DNA of 64,000 nt from Ensifer sp. MPMI2T (GCF_004827385.1 NZ_SRXN01000008.1:124001-188000), one strand, 5' to 3'. Positions 16,574 to 25,927 are shown, counted from the stretch's first letter. The notes: generated by a model from the letters alone, not told the origin. Translations and numbers: made by a program.

Positions 16574-16624
16574 CAATTCAAAGTGCAACAGCGACCTTTG
16601 CGCGTCCGATTGGACGCATGGCGG
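16574..16624 (-). repeat. Partial copy of the dispersed ~100-bp rhizobial repeat
   Basis: Read on the minus strand this matches the middle of the repeat at 31616-31724 (GACGCGCAAAGG, then GCTGT.GCACTTTGAATTG). It lacks the terminal AAATCG..CGATTT palindrome. It lies directly before the stop of the Rrf2 gene. Confidence 0.7.
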
Positions 16625-16632
16625 TAAAAGCC

Positions 16633-17103
16633 TCAGCCGGCTTCGCTGCGAAGCGGCGCCACAGTCTCTACCGTCTCACCCTCTTCCTTCTCACCGGCGG
16701 CGAACTGTTCGAGCGTCATGTTGTCGAGGATTCCTGCCATGGCGTCGCGCACGACCACCATCGAGCGCCGCACGTGACAGATTTCCGGATCCCGACAGTC
16801 GTCGCAGGCCTCGAAGGCCGTGCGGCTGGCGCAGCGGATCGGCGCGAGCGGGCCGTCGAGGGTGCGGATCACCTGGCCGACGCGGATCTCGGCCGCCGGA
16901 CGTGCCAGCGAATAACCGCCCCCGGGGCCCTTCTTGGAGCGAAGAAACCCGGCATTCCGGAGTTCCAGCATGATCGTGTCGAGGAATTTCTTCGGCAAAT
17001 TGTTTCGCACGGCGATATCGGTGATGAAAGCCGTTTCCCCGGGCTGAAGCTGGGCAAGGTCAACCATTGCCTTCAGACCGTACTTTCCTTTTTTTGTCAG
17101 CAT
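16633..17103 (-). CDS. Rrf2-family transcriptional regulator (probable Fe-S sensor)
   Basis: A 156-residue Rrf2 protein. The winged helix-turn-helix occupies residues 1-65 (MLTKKGKYGLKAMVDLAQL, NNLPKKFLDTIMLELRNAG, GPGGGYSLARP). Three cysteines follow in ACDDCRDPEICH, with another Cys ahead in IRCAS; Rrf2 proteins such as IscR and NsrR use three such Cys to bind an Fe-S cluster. It may therefore sense iron, oxidants or NO. The gene next in the same direction upstream is the metal-chelate ABC transporter, about 460 bp away. Its targets are not evident; RirA is a different Rrf2 type. Confidence 0.85.
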   Translation of the reverse strand: MLTKKGKYGLKAMVDLAQLQPGETAFITDIAVRNNLPKKFLDTIMLELRNAGFLRSKKGPGGGYSLARPAAEIRVGQVIRTLDGPLAPIRCASRTAFEACDDCRDPEICHVRRSMVVVRDAMAGILDNMTLEQFAAGEKEEGETVETVAPLRSEAG

Positions 17104-17561
17104 GAGACATCGCCTTCGGCAAAGATTCTTGCCGGCGGCTGCCCAGCACACCGGGCGTCGCGCCGGCTCATACGTTTACGGGGGCATGTTAGATATACGT
17201 TATATAGATCAGCTGCTTCACGGCGGCAAGAAATCATTGAGTTCGCAGATAGATTTACTGTGAAGCTCGCCATGGTCGTAACTCCGCTGGAGAGCTTCCA
17301 ACGACAGTGGTGGCGACGAACGCCCGGAGGACGAAAAACCCCACCAGTGGTGGGGGTGCGGCAGCCGCCTCCACCCCGCTACTGAGGCTAGGAGAGCAGT
17401 GGGAAGATGTGTAACGACGCCCGTCCGCAACCGCGATGTTTCAGGAGGTTACAGAATTTTACCGTTTCAAGAGCCGCGAAGCGCTGGCTCTACCTCTTGC
17501 CAGCCGCACGCGTCGAAGGCGCCGAAAAGCAGCGCTGACGGCTGCTGCGGCTGACCGGCAG
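17104..17561. other. Intergenic region upstream of the Rrf2 gene
   Basis: Contains the Rrf2 promoter. A short perfect palindrome (CCCACCAGTGGTGGG) lies at about 17340-17354; it has no U-tract and could be an operator or a weak stem. No gene is supported. Confidence 0.4.
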
Positions 17562-18326
17562 TCAGGCGGCCTGGATGGAGTCGTCGACGATGACGACCGG
17601 GCGGCCCATCGAGCAGGCCTCGACGCGGGCTTCGACGCGATAGACAGTTTTCAGCATCTCCGTCGTGATCACGTCGGGCGTCGGGCCGCTGGCGACCACC
17701 GATCCGTTGCTGATCACAATCGTGTCTTCGCAATAGCGCAGCGCGTGGTTGAGGTCGTGCAATGCGATCAGCACCGCCATCCCGGATTGCGCCGACAACC
17801 GTTTCATGAAGCCGAGCACCTCGATTTGGCGGAAGAGATCGAGCGCCGACGTCGGCTCGTCCATCAGCAGGACTTCCGGCTTGCGCACCAGCGCCTGCGC
17901 GATCGAGACGAGCTGGCGCTGCCCACCGGAAAGTTCGCCAAGACCGCGGAAGGCCAAGTCATCGATCCTGAGCGCCGCAAGCACCCGATCGATTTCCGCG
18001 AGCTCGCCGTCCTTGACCTTCCAGCCGGAAGATCCCTGCTTGGCCGAAAGCAGCACCGACTCGTAGACGGTCAACACTGCATTGGCCCCGGTATCCTGCG
18101 GCATATAACAGATCGCCTCTGGCCCCCTCGCCGTATCGGAGAGGTGGACGAGGCCGGGGCCGGCAGCAAGCCCGGCGATGCGCTTGAAGAGCGTCGATTT
18201 ACCGGCGGCATTCGGGCCGATCACGGCGGTCAGGCCACCACCCCGCAACGTGCCCGTGTTCACGTCGGAGAGCACCACGCGCCGGCCGTATGTCGCTCCA
18301 ACCTTTTCCAGCGTCAGGGCTACCAT
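17562..18326 (-). CDS. Metal-chelate (iron-siderophore/heme type) ABC transporter ATP-binding protein
   Basis: A 254-residue FecE/FhuC-type ATPase. Walker A GPNAAGKST near residue 37, signature LSGGQRQLVSIAQAL, Walker B VLLMDEPTSALD and the H-loop LIALHDLNHALRYC are all intact. The ATG at 18326 overlaps the permease stop. It energises uptake of an iron complex, heme or cobalamin through the permease encoded upstream. It is the last gene of a four-gene operon. Confidence 0.92.
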   Translation of the reverse strand: MVALTLEKVGATYGRRVVLSDVNTGTLRGGGLTAVIGPNAAGKSTLFKRIAGLAAGPGLVHLSDTARGPEAICYMPQDTGANAVLTVYESVLLSAKQGSSGWKVKDGELAEIDRVLAALRIDDLAFRGLGELSGGQRQLVSIAQALVRKPEVLLMDEPTSALDLFRQIEVLGFMKRLSAQSGMAVLIALHDLNHALRYCEDTIVISNGSVVASGPTPDVITTEMLKTVYRVEARVEACSMGRPVVIVDDSIQAA

Positions 18327-19390
18327 GACCGTCTCCTGTTGGTGAAAATCAGCACGAAGAAGAAGGGAACACCGACGAGCGCCGTGATGATGCCGATCGG
18401 CAGCACCGCGCCGGGGATGAGCATCTTGCTGACGACGGACGTCACCGAGAGCAGAAGCGCACCGCAAAGAACGGAAGCCGGCAGGAAGAAGCGCTGATCC
18501 TCGCCGACGAGCATACGGGCGATATGCGGCCCCACGAGACCGACAAAACCGATGGTGCCGACGAAGGAGACGGGGATTGCCGCAAGCAGGCTGACCGTCA
18601 GCATGGTTTCGAGCCGCAAGCGGCGCACATTGATGCCGAAGCTCGCCGCCTTGTCGTCGCCAAGTCTCAGCGCTGTCAGCGCCCAGGCGTGGCGCGCAAA
18701 GAGCGGCACGGCGACGAGGAGCACCGCGCCTGTGATCCACACCTTCGGCCAGGTCGCCTTGGTGAGGCTCCCCATGGTCCAGAATACGACGGCGGCGAGC
18801 GCCTGCTCGGAGGCCAGATATTCAAGCAGCGACAGAGCCGCGTTGAAGGTGAAGACGAGGGCGATGCCGATGAGCACGATCGTCTCGACGGTCACCCCGC
18901 GCATGGTCGAGGCGAAATGGATGAAGAGTGCCGCCACCATCGCCATCAGGAAGGCATTGATCGGCACCATGTATTGAACGGCGACGGGAAAGACCGCGAC
19001 ACCGGCAACGAGACCGAGCGCTGCGCCGAAGCCGGCGGCGGCGGAAATGCCGAGCGTGAACGGACTTGCCAGCGGATTGGCGAGGATCGTCTGCATCTGC
19101 GCACCCGCCACTGAGAGCGACGCACCGACGGTGATCGCCATCAGCGCGATCGGCATGCGGATGTCCCAGATCACCACGCGAAGCTGGTCGCCGACCGTCT
19201 CCGGCCGGAATAGGGCCGCGAGCACGTCGGCGAGCGGATAGTTCGCCGGCCCGAGCGCCATGTCGACCGCGACCGACACGAAGAGCGCCGTGACGAGACA
19301 GGAGATCAAGAGCAACCGACGAAGGACAAGCGCGCGGTAACGCCCGCGCCCCTCGACACCCGAAAATTCCCCTACCGCCGCAACCATCAT
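18320..19390 (-). CDS. FecCD-family ABC transporter permease
   Basis: A 356-residue polytopic protein of the FecCD/BtuC family with about nine to ten membrane segments. Family motifs include ANPLASPFTLGISAAAGFGA and GFVGLVGPHIARMLVGEDQR. Only one permease gene is present, so the transporter should work as a homodimer. The start overlaps the stop of the binding-protein gene by four bases (ATGA). Confidence 0.92.
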   Translation of the reverse strand: MMVAAVGEFSGVEGRGRYRALVLRRLLLISCLVTALFVSVAVDMALGPANYPLADVLAALFRPETVGDQLRVVIWDIRMPIALMAITVGASLSVAGAQMQTILANPLASPFTLGISAAAGFGAALGLVAGVAVFPVAVQYMVPINAFLMAMVAALFIHFASTMRGVTVETIVLIGIALVFTFNAALSLLEYLASEQALAAVVFWTMGSLTKATWPKVWITGAVLLVAVPLFARHAWALTALRLGDDKAASFGINVRRLRLETMLTVSLLAAIPVSFVGTIGFVGLVGPHIARMLVGEDQRFFLPASVLCGALLLSVTSVVSKMLIPGAVLPIGIITALVGVPFFFVLIFTNRRRSW

Positions 19391-20523
19391 TCACCCCCTT
19401 GCGGAAGCGAGACGAAATAACCCGGCCGATAGGCGACCGGCAGGAATTTCTCGTGGAACTCGCGGAACGTCCGCTCCGGATCGATGTCGGCAAAAAGCTT
19501 GGGGTGGAACCACTTGGCAAATTGCTGGATCGGCACGAACTCGTAGGGCGCACCGTAGAACTGGTGCCAGACGGCATGCACCCTGCCCTCTTTCACCGCC
19601 TTGAGCGTGGTGAAGCCCGGGCGCTGCATCAGGGCCGCCAGCCGTTCCCGGGCCGCGGCCGGATCGGCGCCGCGCCCGACATTGACGAACTGGTTGATGT
19701 CGGACTCGGCCGCCCAGTTGCTGCCGGTGACAATCACATGGTCCGGATCGGCGACGACGAGTTGTTCGGGATTGAGATCAACGAAGGTTGTTGTGGTCAC
19801 ATCCGAGCCGATATTATGGCCGCCCGCCTTTTCCACCATCTCACCGAAATTGGCAGGCCCAAAGGTCCTGCAGCAGGCGGTTCCACCGGTGATGCCGGGC
19901 GAGCGTTCGATGAAGACCTTCGGACGCGCGATCGCGCCGGCGGCCGCCAGGCGATCGGTCACCACCGCGATCTGCGCCTGACGCCACGCGATGAACTCCT
20001 TGGCCCGCGCCTCTGCGCCAAAAAGCGCGCCGAGAATTTCGACGGATTTCACGCTGTTCTTCGCCGGGTCGACGCGGAAGTCGAGAAAAACGACGGCGAT
20101 GCCGGCGGCGGCCGCCTTTTCGATGAAGCCGGATTCCTCGACCGCCTGCTGCGCCTCGAGATTGAGCGTCAGCACATCCGGCTTCAGCGCGATCGCCGCT
20201 TCGAGGCTGAAATCGCCGCTCGGGATGTAGCCGAATAGCGGCAGGTCCGCGATCGCCGGAAAGCGCTCGAGATAGGCTGCGTAGGAATCCGGATCCTTTT
20301 TGATCAGGTCATCGCGCCAGCCGACGATCGTATCGAAGACGTGCTCGCCCTTCAGTGCCGCCGCCACATGTATCTGCCGCGCCTCGCCAAGCAGCACCCG
20401 CTTGGCCGGGAGTTCGAGCTCGACCCGGCGGCCGGTGACGTCGGTGATTTCCGCGGCCATGGCCGGCGCAGCACTGACTGCAAAGGCAACCAGTGCCGGG
20501 AGAAGTTTCTTGAAGAGCGACAT
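19387..20523 (-). CDS. ABC transporter substrate-binding protein, metal-chelate type, copy 1
   Basis: A 378-residue periplasmic binding protein with a Sec signal (residues 1-23, ending APAMAAEI) and a FecB/BtuF-like TroA fold beginning ITDVTGRRVELELPAKRVLL. It is clearly paralogous to the next gene upstream: shared blocks include the GWRDDL region, NPEQ.V.A.PD and HAVWHQFYGAPYEFVPIQQ. The ATG at 20523 is preferred to an upstream TTG. A CC pair (TACCRTF) matches DCCMSF in the paralogue. The ligand may be a ferric siderophore or heme. Confidence 0.88.
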   Translation of the reverse strand: MSLFKKLLPALVAFAVSAAPAMAAEITDVTGRRVELELPAKRVLLGEARQIHVAAALKGEHVFDTIVGWRDDLIKKDPDSYAAYLERFPAIADLPLFGYIPSGDFSLEAAIALKPDVLTLNLEAQQAVEESGFIEKAAAAGIAVVFLDFRVDPAKNSVKSVEILGALFGAEARAKEFIAWRQAQIAVVTDRLAAAGAIARPKVFIERSPGITGGTACCRTFGPANFGEMVEKAGGHNIGSDVTTTTFVDLNPEQLVVADPDHVIVTGSNWAAESDINQFVNVGRGADPAAARERLAALMQRPGFTTLKAVKEGRVHAVWHQFYGAPYEFVPIQQFAKWFHPKLFADIDPERTFREFHEKFLPVAYRPGYFVSLPQGGE

Positions 20524-20576
20524 ATGCAAACCTCGTGACGGGAACGCCGGAGCCGTTGCCTCCGGCGCCCGATCCT

Positions 20577-21710
20577 TTATTGGCCGACGTTCAGCGAGAC
20601 GAAGTAGCCGCCCTTGTAGGGAAGCGGCAGGAAACGCTCATGCAGTTCCTTGAACGTCGCCTCGGGATCGAGATCCTTGAAGAGGTCCGGATGCAACCAC
20701 TTGGCGATCTGCTGGACGGCGACGAACTGATAGGGATTGTTGTAGAACTGGTGCCAGATGGCATGGACGTTGCCGTCCTTGACGGCTTTGACGCCGGTGA
20801 AGGCCGGACGCTTGGTCAGGTTCTCAAGCTTTCGGCGCGCTTCCGTCTCGTCGGCACCGTAGCCGACACCGACCCAGGCGCCGCCCGGCACGTAACCCTG
20901 CCAGTTGCCACCGGTTATGACGATCTGATCCGGGTTCGCGGCGATGATCTGCTCTGGATTGACCGTGCCGAACGTCCCCGGAATGATGTCCTTCGCCATG
21001 TTCACGCCGCCGGCGAGTTCGACCATCTTGCCGAAATTCTCATTGCCGAAGGACATGCAGCAATCGTCGGAATAACCGCCGGCGCGTTCGACGAAGACGA
21101 GCGGCCTTTTCGCGTCGGCCTTGGCGAGCACGTCGGTCACTTTGGCGATATTGTCGGCGCGGAACTTGATGAATTCCTCGGCCTTCTCCTCCCTGCCGAT
21201 GAGCTTGCCCATGATGCGCATGCTCGGTTCGGTGTTTTCCATCGGCTTCTCGCGGAAATCGACGTAGACGAGCGGAATGCCGACCTTGCCGAGCTTTTCG
21301 ATATACCCGGCTTCCTCTGTCGCCGTCTTGGCGTCGACATTCATCAGGATGACGTCCGGCTTCAATGCCACGGCCTGCTCGATGTCGAAGGTTCCGTCCT
21401 TCATGCCGCCGAAAGCCGGCAGCTTGGCAATGTCGGGATATTTGGCGAGATAGGCGGCATAGCTTTCGGGGTCGGCCTTGGCCAGGTCGTCGCGCCAGCC
21501 GACGACGCGTTTGAAAGGCTCTTCCCGGTCGAGCGCGGCGAGGAAATAGATCTGGCGCCCTTCGCCGAGAATCACGTGCTCGACCGGCACTTCGACCTCG
21601 ACATCACGGCCCGTGACGTCTTTGATCTTGACCGTTTCAGCCAATGCCGGGGTCGTAAAAAGGACGCACGAAACCATGGCGGCGGTGGCCACCCTGTTGA
21701 AAAGCCTCAT
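20577..21710 (-). CDS. ABC transporter substrate-binding protein, metal-chelate type, copy 2
   Basis: A 377-residue paralogue of the neighbouring binding protein, with a Sec signal (about residues 1-24) and the same fold and motif order (IKDVTGRDVEVEVPVEHVIL, VGWRDDLAKADPESYAAYL, HAIWHQFYNNPYQFVAVQQ). It is the first gene of the operon. Tandem binding proteins with one permease/ATPase set suggest two related ligands sharing one transporter. It is divergent from a methyltransferase gene across a 105-bp gap that must hold both promoters. Confidence 0.88.
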   Translation of the reverse strand: MRLFNRVATAAMVSCVLFTTPALAETVKIKDVTGRDVEVEVPVEHVILGEGRQIYFLAALDREEPFKRVVGWRDDLAKADPESYAAYLAKYPDIAKLPAFGGMKDGTFDIEQAVALKPDVILMNVDAKTATEEAGYIEKLGKVGIPLVYVDFREKPMENTEPSMRIMGKLIGREEKAEEFIKFRADNIAKVTDVLAKADAKRPLVFVERAGGYSDDCCMSFGNENFGKMVELAGGVNMAKDIIPGTFGTVNPEQIIAANPDQIVITGGNWQGYVPGGAWVGVGYGADETEARRKLENLTKRPAFTGVKAVKDGNVHAIWHQFYNNPYQFVAVQQIAKWLHPDLFKDLDPEATFKELHERFLPLPYKGGYFVSLNVGQ

Positions 21711-21815
21711 TGTTCTTCGCTCCGCTAGAAAATTGGGGCGATCTAATATTTCATGACTTTATCCGTCAACATTTATCTTTTAGAACGCTTCCAAAGCGGA
21801 TGGGATGAGATCGAT

Positions 21816-22625
21816 ATGAGCGACGCGGCAGAGCGGCGGAACTTTAATCTTCGCGACGAAATCAAGGCCTATTGGTCCGAGCGCGCGGCAACCTTCGACC
21901 TTTCTCCCGGGCATGAAATTTTCTCCGAGGAGGAGCGCGCGGCCTGGCACCAGCTGATCCGGCGCCATCTCGGCGAAGGCGGAGACCGCATGGCGCTGGA
22001 TCTCGCGAGCGGCACCGGCGTCGTCTCGCATCTGCTCGACGATCTCGGCTTCCGGGTGACCGGCCTCGACTGGGCCGAGCCCATGCTCGAGCGAGCACGC
22101 AACAAGGCACGCGAGCGCCGGCGCAAGATTTCGTTCCGCATGGGCGACGCCGAAAACACAATGGAACCGGACGAGCACTACGACGCGGTGGTCACCCGGC
22201 ATCTGGTTTGGACGCTGGTCGATCCGGCCGTAGCGTTCGCAGAGTGGTTGCGCGTGCTGAAGCCGGGCGGCAGGTTGCTCGTCGTCGACGGTGACTTCGT
22301 CAACACGAATGCGCTGGAGCGGCTGTTCTCAAAGCTCAGTGCCTGGGGGCAGCGCGCCGGGCTTCTCAAAGCGGACTCGCCATCCGGTTCGCGCGCAATG
22401 ATGGAGACCCACAGGAGCATCCTCTCGCGTGTCCACTTCTCGCAGGGCGCGCGAGCCGAAGAGGTGGCCAACCTCCTGCGCAAGGTCGGATTCGTCGACG
22501 TCGAGATCGATACCGACCTCAGCGAGATCCATCGGACGCAGGCGAGAAACTGGAATTTTTTCAGGGCGCTGGCACGCAAGAGCCAGCACCGCTACGCGAT
22601 CCGCGCAAGTAAGCCCTCGAGCTGA
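21816..22625 (+). CDS. Class I SAM-dependent methyltransferase
   Basis: A 269-residue methyltransferase of the UbiE/Methyltransf_11 type. Motif I ALDLASGTGVVSHLL, the acidic loop GLDWAEPMLERAR, the post-I motif YDAVVTRHLVWTL and LKPGGRLLVVDGDF are present. An in-frame ATG at 21753 would add 21 residues that do not look like the family, so I prefer 21816. Methyltransferases of this group are often found beside iron-chelate ABC transporters; it may modify a siderophore or corrinoid (inference). Confidence 0.82.
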   Translation: MSDAAERRNFNLRDEIKAYWSERAATFDLSPGHEIFSEEERAAWHQLIRRHLGEGGDRMALDLASGTGVVSHLLDDLGFRVTGLDWAEPMLERARNKARERRRKISFRMGDAENTMEPDEHYDAVVTRHLVWTLVDPAVAFAEWLRVLKPGGRLLVVDGDFVNTNALERLFSKLSAWGQRAGLLKADSPSGSRAMMETHRSILSRVHFSQGARAEEVANLLRKVGFVDVEIDTDLSEIHRTQARNWNFFRALARKSQHRYAIRASKPSS

Positions 22626-22688
22626 AGGAAGACTGGCAATCTTACGGCTAAGCCGGATCGAACGTATCCGGACCCGATTGCGCAAGGC

Positions 22689-23525
22689 TTATCGTTCTTC
22701 AACCTGCTCGGCCAGGCGCTTCAGTCCGGCGATGTCGCAGAGCACGAGCTTCTGCCTGCCGCCCTGGACAAGACCCCGTCCTTCCCAGGCGCTCAGGATT
22801 CGCGAGACGGTGTGCAGCGTCGTGCCGGTCATTTCGGCGATATCCTGCCGCGAGATCGGAAAATCGATACGCACCCCGCTCTCCTCCCGGCGGCCGGCCT
22901 TGTCGGCAAGCCGCAACACCGCGTGCGCGACGCGCCGCTCGACTTCCTCGGTCGACATTTCCCGGATTCGGGTATGAGCTTCGTCCAGCCGTTGGCCGAT
23001 TGTATGCATGGCGTTGACGGCGAGATGCGGGTTCATCTCGACGAAGACGTTCCAGAGCTCCGTCGGCCAGGCGAGCACCAGACTTTCGGTCGCCGACGTC
23101 GCGGTTCCCGGATAGTCGTTGCGCTGAAGGGCGCGGGCAAAGCCGAAGAGATCGCCGGGATTGACGACGCGAACGATGATCTGCTGGCCGTCCCGTGTGA
23201 CCTGGGTCACCTTCAGGCGTCCATGCAGCAAGAGGTAGAAGAAATCAGCCGTCGCGCCCTGCTCGAACACCGCCTCGTTTTGCGGGACGCGCCGGACGGT
23301 CGCATGCGCCAGCAGCTGATCGAGCTCCTGGTCGCTCATCTTCTGAAACAATGGGAGTGATTTTACGAGGGTTCGGTCGAGCGCGGCCACGTCGTTCCTT
23401 GTCTTCTGCCGTTCCGATATGGCGGCTGCTATACCATAGAGCACAGGAGCAAAAAAGGACCGACCGGCGCCCTTGTCATCCGCGCAGGCCCCAAGGGCCG
23501 GCCCGGACGGCATGTGCGCTGTCAT
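22689..23525 (-). CDS. nnrR: Crp/Fnr-family regulator, NnrR-like
   Basis: A 278-residue Crp/Fnr protein. The cyclic-nucleotide-binding-like fold spans about residues 60-180 (LPLFQKMSDQELDQLLAHAT, VRVVNPGDLFGFARAL), and the helix-turn-helix is RQDIAEMTGTTLHTVSRILS. It lacks an N-terminal Cys cluster, so it is not an Fe-S Fnr and fits the NnrR/DNR heme-NO group. The start at 23525 overlaps the nirV stop (ATGA); a start at 23513 is also possible. Position after nirK-nirV and nine TTG-N8-CAA boxes across the neighbouring operons make it the likely NO-responsive activator of the cluster. Confidence 0.82.
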   Translation of the reverse strand: MTAHMPSGPALGACADDKGAGRSFFAPVLYGIAAAISERQKTRNDVAALDRTLVKSLPLFQKMSDQELDQLLAHATVRRVPQNEAVFEQGATADFFYLLLHGRLKVTQVTRDGQQIIVRVVNPGDLFGFARALQRNDYPGTATSATESLVLAWPTELWNVFVEMNPHLAVNAMHTIGQRLDEAHTRIREMSTEEVERRVAHAVLRLADKAGRREESGVRIDFPISRQDIAEMTGTTLHTVSRILSAWEGRGLVQGGRQKLVLCDIAGLKRLAEQVEER

Positions 23526-24436
23526 ACCGCACCCTCGCGACGTCGTTCGAAGGCATAGAGCAAACGGGCGTACCAGCGATCGTCGCGCACGAGGCGGAAG
23601 CCGAGATTGTCCGGCGGAACGCCAACGGCACAGCCGCCGCTTTTCGGCTCGCGCACAAAGAAACTTATGGATGCGCGGTGCTTGCCGTCGACGACATAGA
23701 TGCCGCAGGCCGGCTGTTCTTTCAGCACATCGCCGCGATCGCCAATCGTCACCCGGCGATGGCAGGTCCTGGTCCATTCCCAGACATTGCCGCCGACATC
23801 CGCCACGCCGAATTCGTTCTCGCCGAACGTGCCGCGCGGCTGGGGCCGCGGATCGGGCGACTTCTCACGGCTTGCCTCACGCTCGTAGTCGGCGAGCCAG
23901 CGGAGCGCCGGGTTATCGCTTTCGGCATCGATCCCCAACGCATCGTCGGGAAATTTGCTGCCGGCGGCGAAGGCCCATTGCTCGTCGGTCGGAAGTCGCC
24001 AGACCTCCCCTGTCTGCGCCGTAAGCCACTTCGCGTAGTTCTCTGCATCGCTGTAGTTGACGCCTGTGACCGGGACATCGTCACCGCTGTCTCCGGCTTC
24101 CGGCGCCTCGCAGGCGCCGTCCTCGACGCAACGGCGATAGTCACCGCGGCTCACCTGGAACTTGGTGATTGCGAACGGCGCCCTGAGCGCGGCATCGACC
24201 AGAGGCGCATCGACGGCCAAGCCCCGCTTCAGGAAGTGCCCTTCGGCGCGATAACGCATCTGTCTTGGTTCTATGACGACGGTCTCCGGCCCTTTGATTA
24301 CAACGCCGGAGACCGGCCCCACCGGATCGAACAGGCCGAGTTTGGCCGACAATGTGACACCGAGCGCGACGAGCAGGGCCGCCGGCACGGTCAGCGAGAG
24401 GATTGACGGCGAAGTTTTCCGGTTCTTCTTGCTCAT
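23522..24436 (-). CDS. nirV: NirV, formylglycine-generating-enzyme-like protein
   Basis: A 304-residue protein with an N-terminal membrane or signal segment (about residues 11-31) and a SUMF1/FGE-sulfatase domain (FAITKFQVSRGDYRRCVEDG, VNYSDAENYAKWLTAQTGEV, RLPTDEQWAFAAGS, DVGGNVWEWT, NLGFRLVRD). NirV is regularly encoded beside nirK in denitrifiers, but its role is unsettled. The usual RGGSW block of active FGEs is replaced (ACGIYVVDGKHRASISFFV), so classical sulfatase maturation is doubtful. Gene order nirK-nirV-nnrR supports co-transcription. Confidence 0.9.
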   Translation of the reverse strand: MSKKNRKTSPSILSLTVPAALLVALGVTLSAKLGLFDPVGPVSGVVIKGPETVVIEPRQMRYRAEGHFLKRGLAVDAPLVDAALRAPFAITKFQVSRGDYRRCVEDGACEAPEAGDSGDDVPVTGVNYSDAENYAKWLTAQTGEVWRLPTDEQWAFAAGSKFPDDALGIDAESDNPALRWLADYEREASREKSPDPRPQPRGTFGENEFGVADVGGNVWEWTRTCHRRVTIGDRGDVLKEQPACGIYVVDGKHRASISFFVREPKSGGCAVGVPPDNLGFRLVRDDRWYARLLYAFERRREGAV

Positions 24437-24516
24437 GGCTTGTTTCCGGATGGGACATTGTCGCGGCCGACGCGGGGAGATTTGACGCCCCGCGGCGGCG
24501 CTTCGTAAGTATCAGC

Positions 24517-25650
24517 TTACATCGATGCCGGCTTGACCACCGACGTCATCAGATCGTCGTCCCATTCGCCGGTCACCTTGAAATGGCCGGCCGCGCCGAG
24601 TTCGAACGCTTCGATCAGATTGTGGTTGACATAGGCATAGATGCCGGGCTGCCGGAATGTGTAAAAGGCGGCGCCCGCCGTGCCACCGGGGATGAGCCAT
24701 GTCTCCAGATCGAGCTCCGGCGGGTTGCGGAACTTGCCGGTCGCCCAGACGTAGTCACCATGTCCGCCGATCAGGTGCGGCCGCGTATCGCGGTTCGCCT
24801 GCGAATGGATGATCAGCACCTTTTCGCCAACGGCGGCGGTCAGCGCGTTGTCGCCGGTAAGCGCCCCGACCGCACCGTTGAAGACGACGTGCGTCGGGGT
24901 CAGCGTGCGCATGGCCTTGACCGTATCCTCGTAGGCATCGCCGGGGGTTTCGTATTTCTTGTAGTTGCCGGCCTCGTCGCGCGGCACGTAGAAGTCCTGC
25001 TCGCCGACGTAGTAGACGCGGTCGTAGGTGAGCGGCTGGCCCTTTTCGTCCTTGAGGCCTTCGCGCGGCAGCACCATGATTGCGCCGTTCATGCCCGAGG
25101 TGACGTGCCAGGGCACCATGCCTTCCGGCGCGCAATGGTAGACGAACACGCCCGGCTTGGTTGCCTTGAAGCGCAGAACCGCCTCCTCGCCGGGATTGAC
25201 TTTCGTCAGGCCGCCGCCGCCGAGCGCACCGGTCGCGGCGTGAAAGTCGATATTGTGCAACAGCGTGTTGGTGTCCGGGTTGATCAACGTGAGTTCGACA
25301 TAATCGCCCTCGTGCACGACCATCAGCGGGCCCGGCACCGAGCCATTGAAGGTCATCGCGTTGATTTCCGTTCCGTCGCCATCGATCACGAGCTTCTTTT
25401 CTTGAATGGTCATCGTGAATTCGACGATGCGGGGACCGGTTTTGGCCACCTGGTCATGCGCGTGGACGAACGGCGGGGTAACGAGGTCCACCTTCACGCG
25501 CGGCAAGGTCGAGATATCGACCGGCGGAGTGGACGCCGCGGCTGCGGGCGCCGCCTGCGCCGTCGCGGTCTGCAAGAGTGGCGTCAAGGCGCCTGCGAAA
25601 GCCGCGCCGGCGAGAACCGTCCTGCGAGTCATCTGAAGCTGTTCACTCAT
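24517..25650 (-). CDS. nirK: Copper-containing nitrite reductase
   Basis: A 377-residue two-domain cupredoxin with a twin-arginine signal ([18 protein letters not shown]). Copper ligands can be read: type 1 and 2 His in [18 protein letters not shown], the Cys-His-Met set of type 1 copper in [19 protein letters not shown], and the type 2 His of the second domain in [18 protein letters not shown]. NirK reduces nitrite to NO in the periplasm, with electrons probably from the pseudoazurin encoded at 51373-51819. Two ATGs are adjacent; the second (25650) has optimal spacing from AAGGAG. Two FNR/NnrR-type boxes lie 250-290 bp upstream. Confidence 0.97.
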   Translation of the reverse strand: MSEQLQMTRRTVLAGAAFAGALTPLLQTATAQAAPAAAASTPPVDISTLPRVKVDLVTPPFVHAHDQVAKTGPRIVEFTMTIQEKKLVIDGDGTEINAMTFNGSVPGPLMVVHEGDYVELTLINPDTNTLLHNIDFHAATGALGGGGLTKVNPGEEAVLRFKATKPGVFVYHCAPEGMVPWHVTSGMNGAIMVLPREGLKDEKGQPLTYDRVYYVGEQDFYVPRDEAGNYKKYETPGDAYEDTVKAMRTLTPTHVVFNGAVGALTGDNALTAAVGEKVLIIHSQANRDTRPHLIGGHGDYVWATGKFRNPPELDLETWLIPGGTAGAAFYTFRQPGIYAYVNHNLIEAFELGAAGHFKVTGEWDDDLMTSVVKPASM

Positions 25651-25900
25651 CATCGCTCTCCTTGGGCATGGTCACGACGCCGGGATTGGCTGTCGAAAGA
25701 TCAAGCCGATATTCAACGTGTTACGGTTGCCATTGCCCCCACGGCCGGCTCACCGTTTGCTTTGACCGCTGCTTTTTCAGCGTTCCTATTCCAAGTAGAA
25801 CCAGATCTCGCCGGCATCTTTGTCTTGGAACAAACGTTTCCCACCGCCTTGCGTATTTTGGAAAAATCACGTGCGCACTTTGTCGCACCTTCACCAATAC

Positions 25901-25914
25901 TTGCGTTTCAGCAA
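25901..25914. promoter_or_regulatory. FNR/NnrR-type box 1 (nirK side)
   Basis: TTGCGTTTCAGCAA fits TTG-N8-CAA. It is the first of two boxes sitting in a 27-bp imperfect direct repeat (CCAATACTTGCGTTTYNGCAAAG). It lies about 257 bp before nirK, implying a long nirK leader if used. Confidence 0.75.
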
Positions 25915-25927
25915 AGCTCGCCAATAC

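Noticed and set aside
16633..17103. Naming the Rrf2 regulator rirA or iscR
   Set aside because: The N-terminal sequence differs from typical RirA and there is no isc operon beside it; only the family can be supported.
17340..17354. Palindrome CCCACCAGTGGTGGG as a terminator
   Set aside because: One-base loop and no T-run on either side; at most an operator or chance palindrome.
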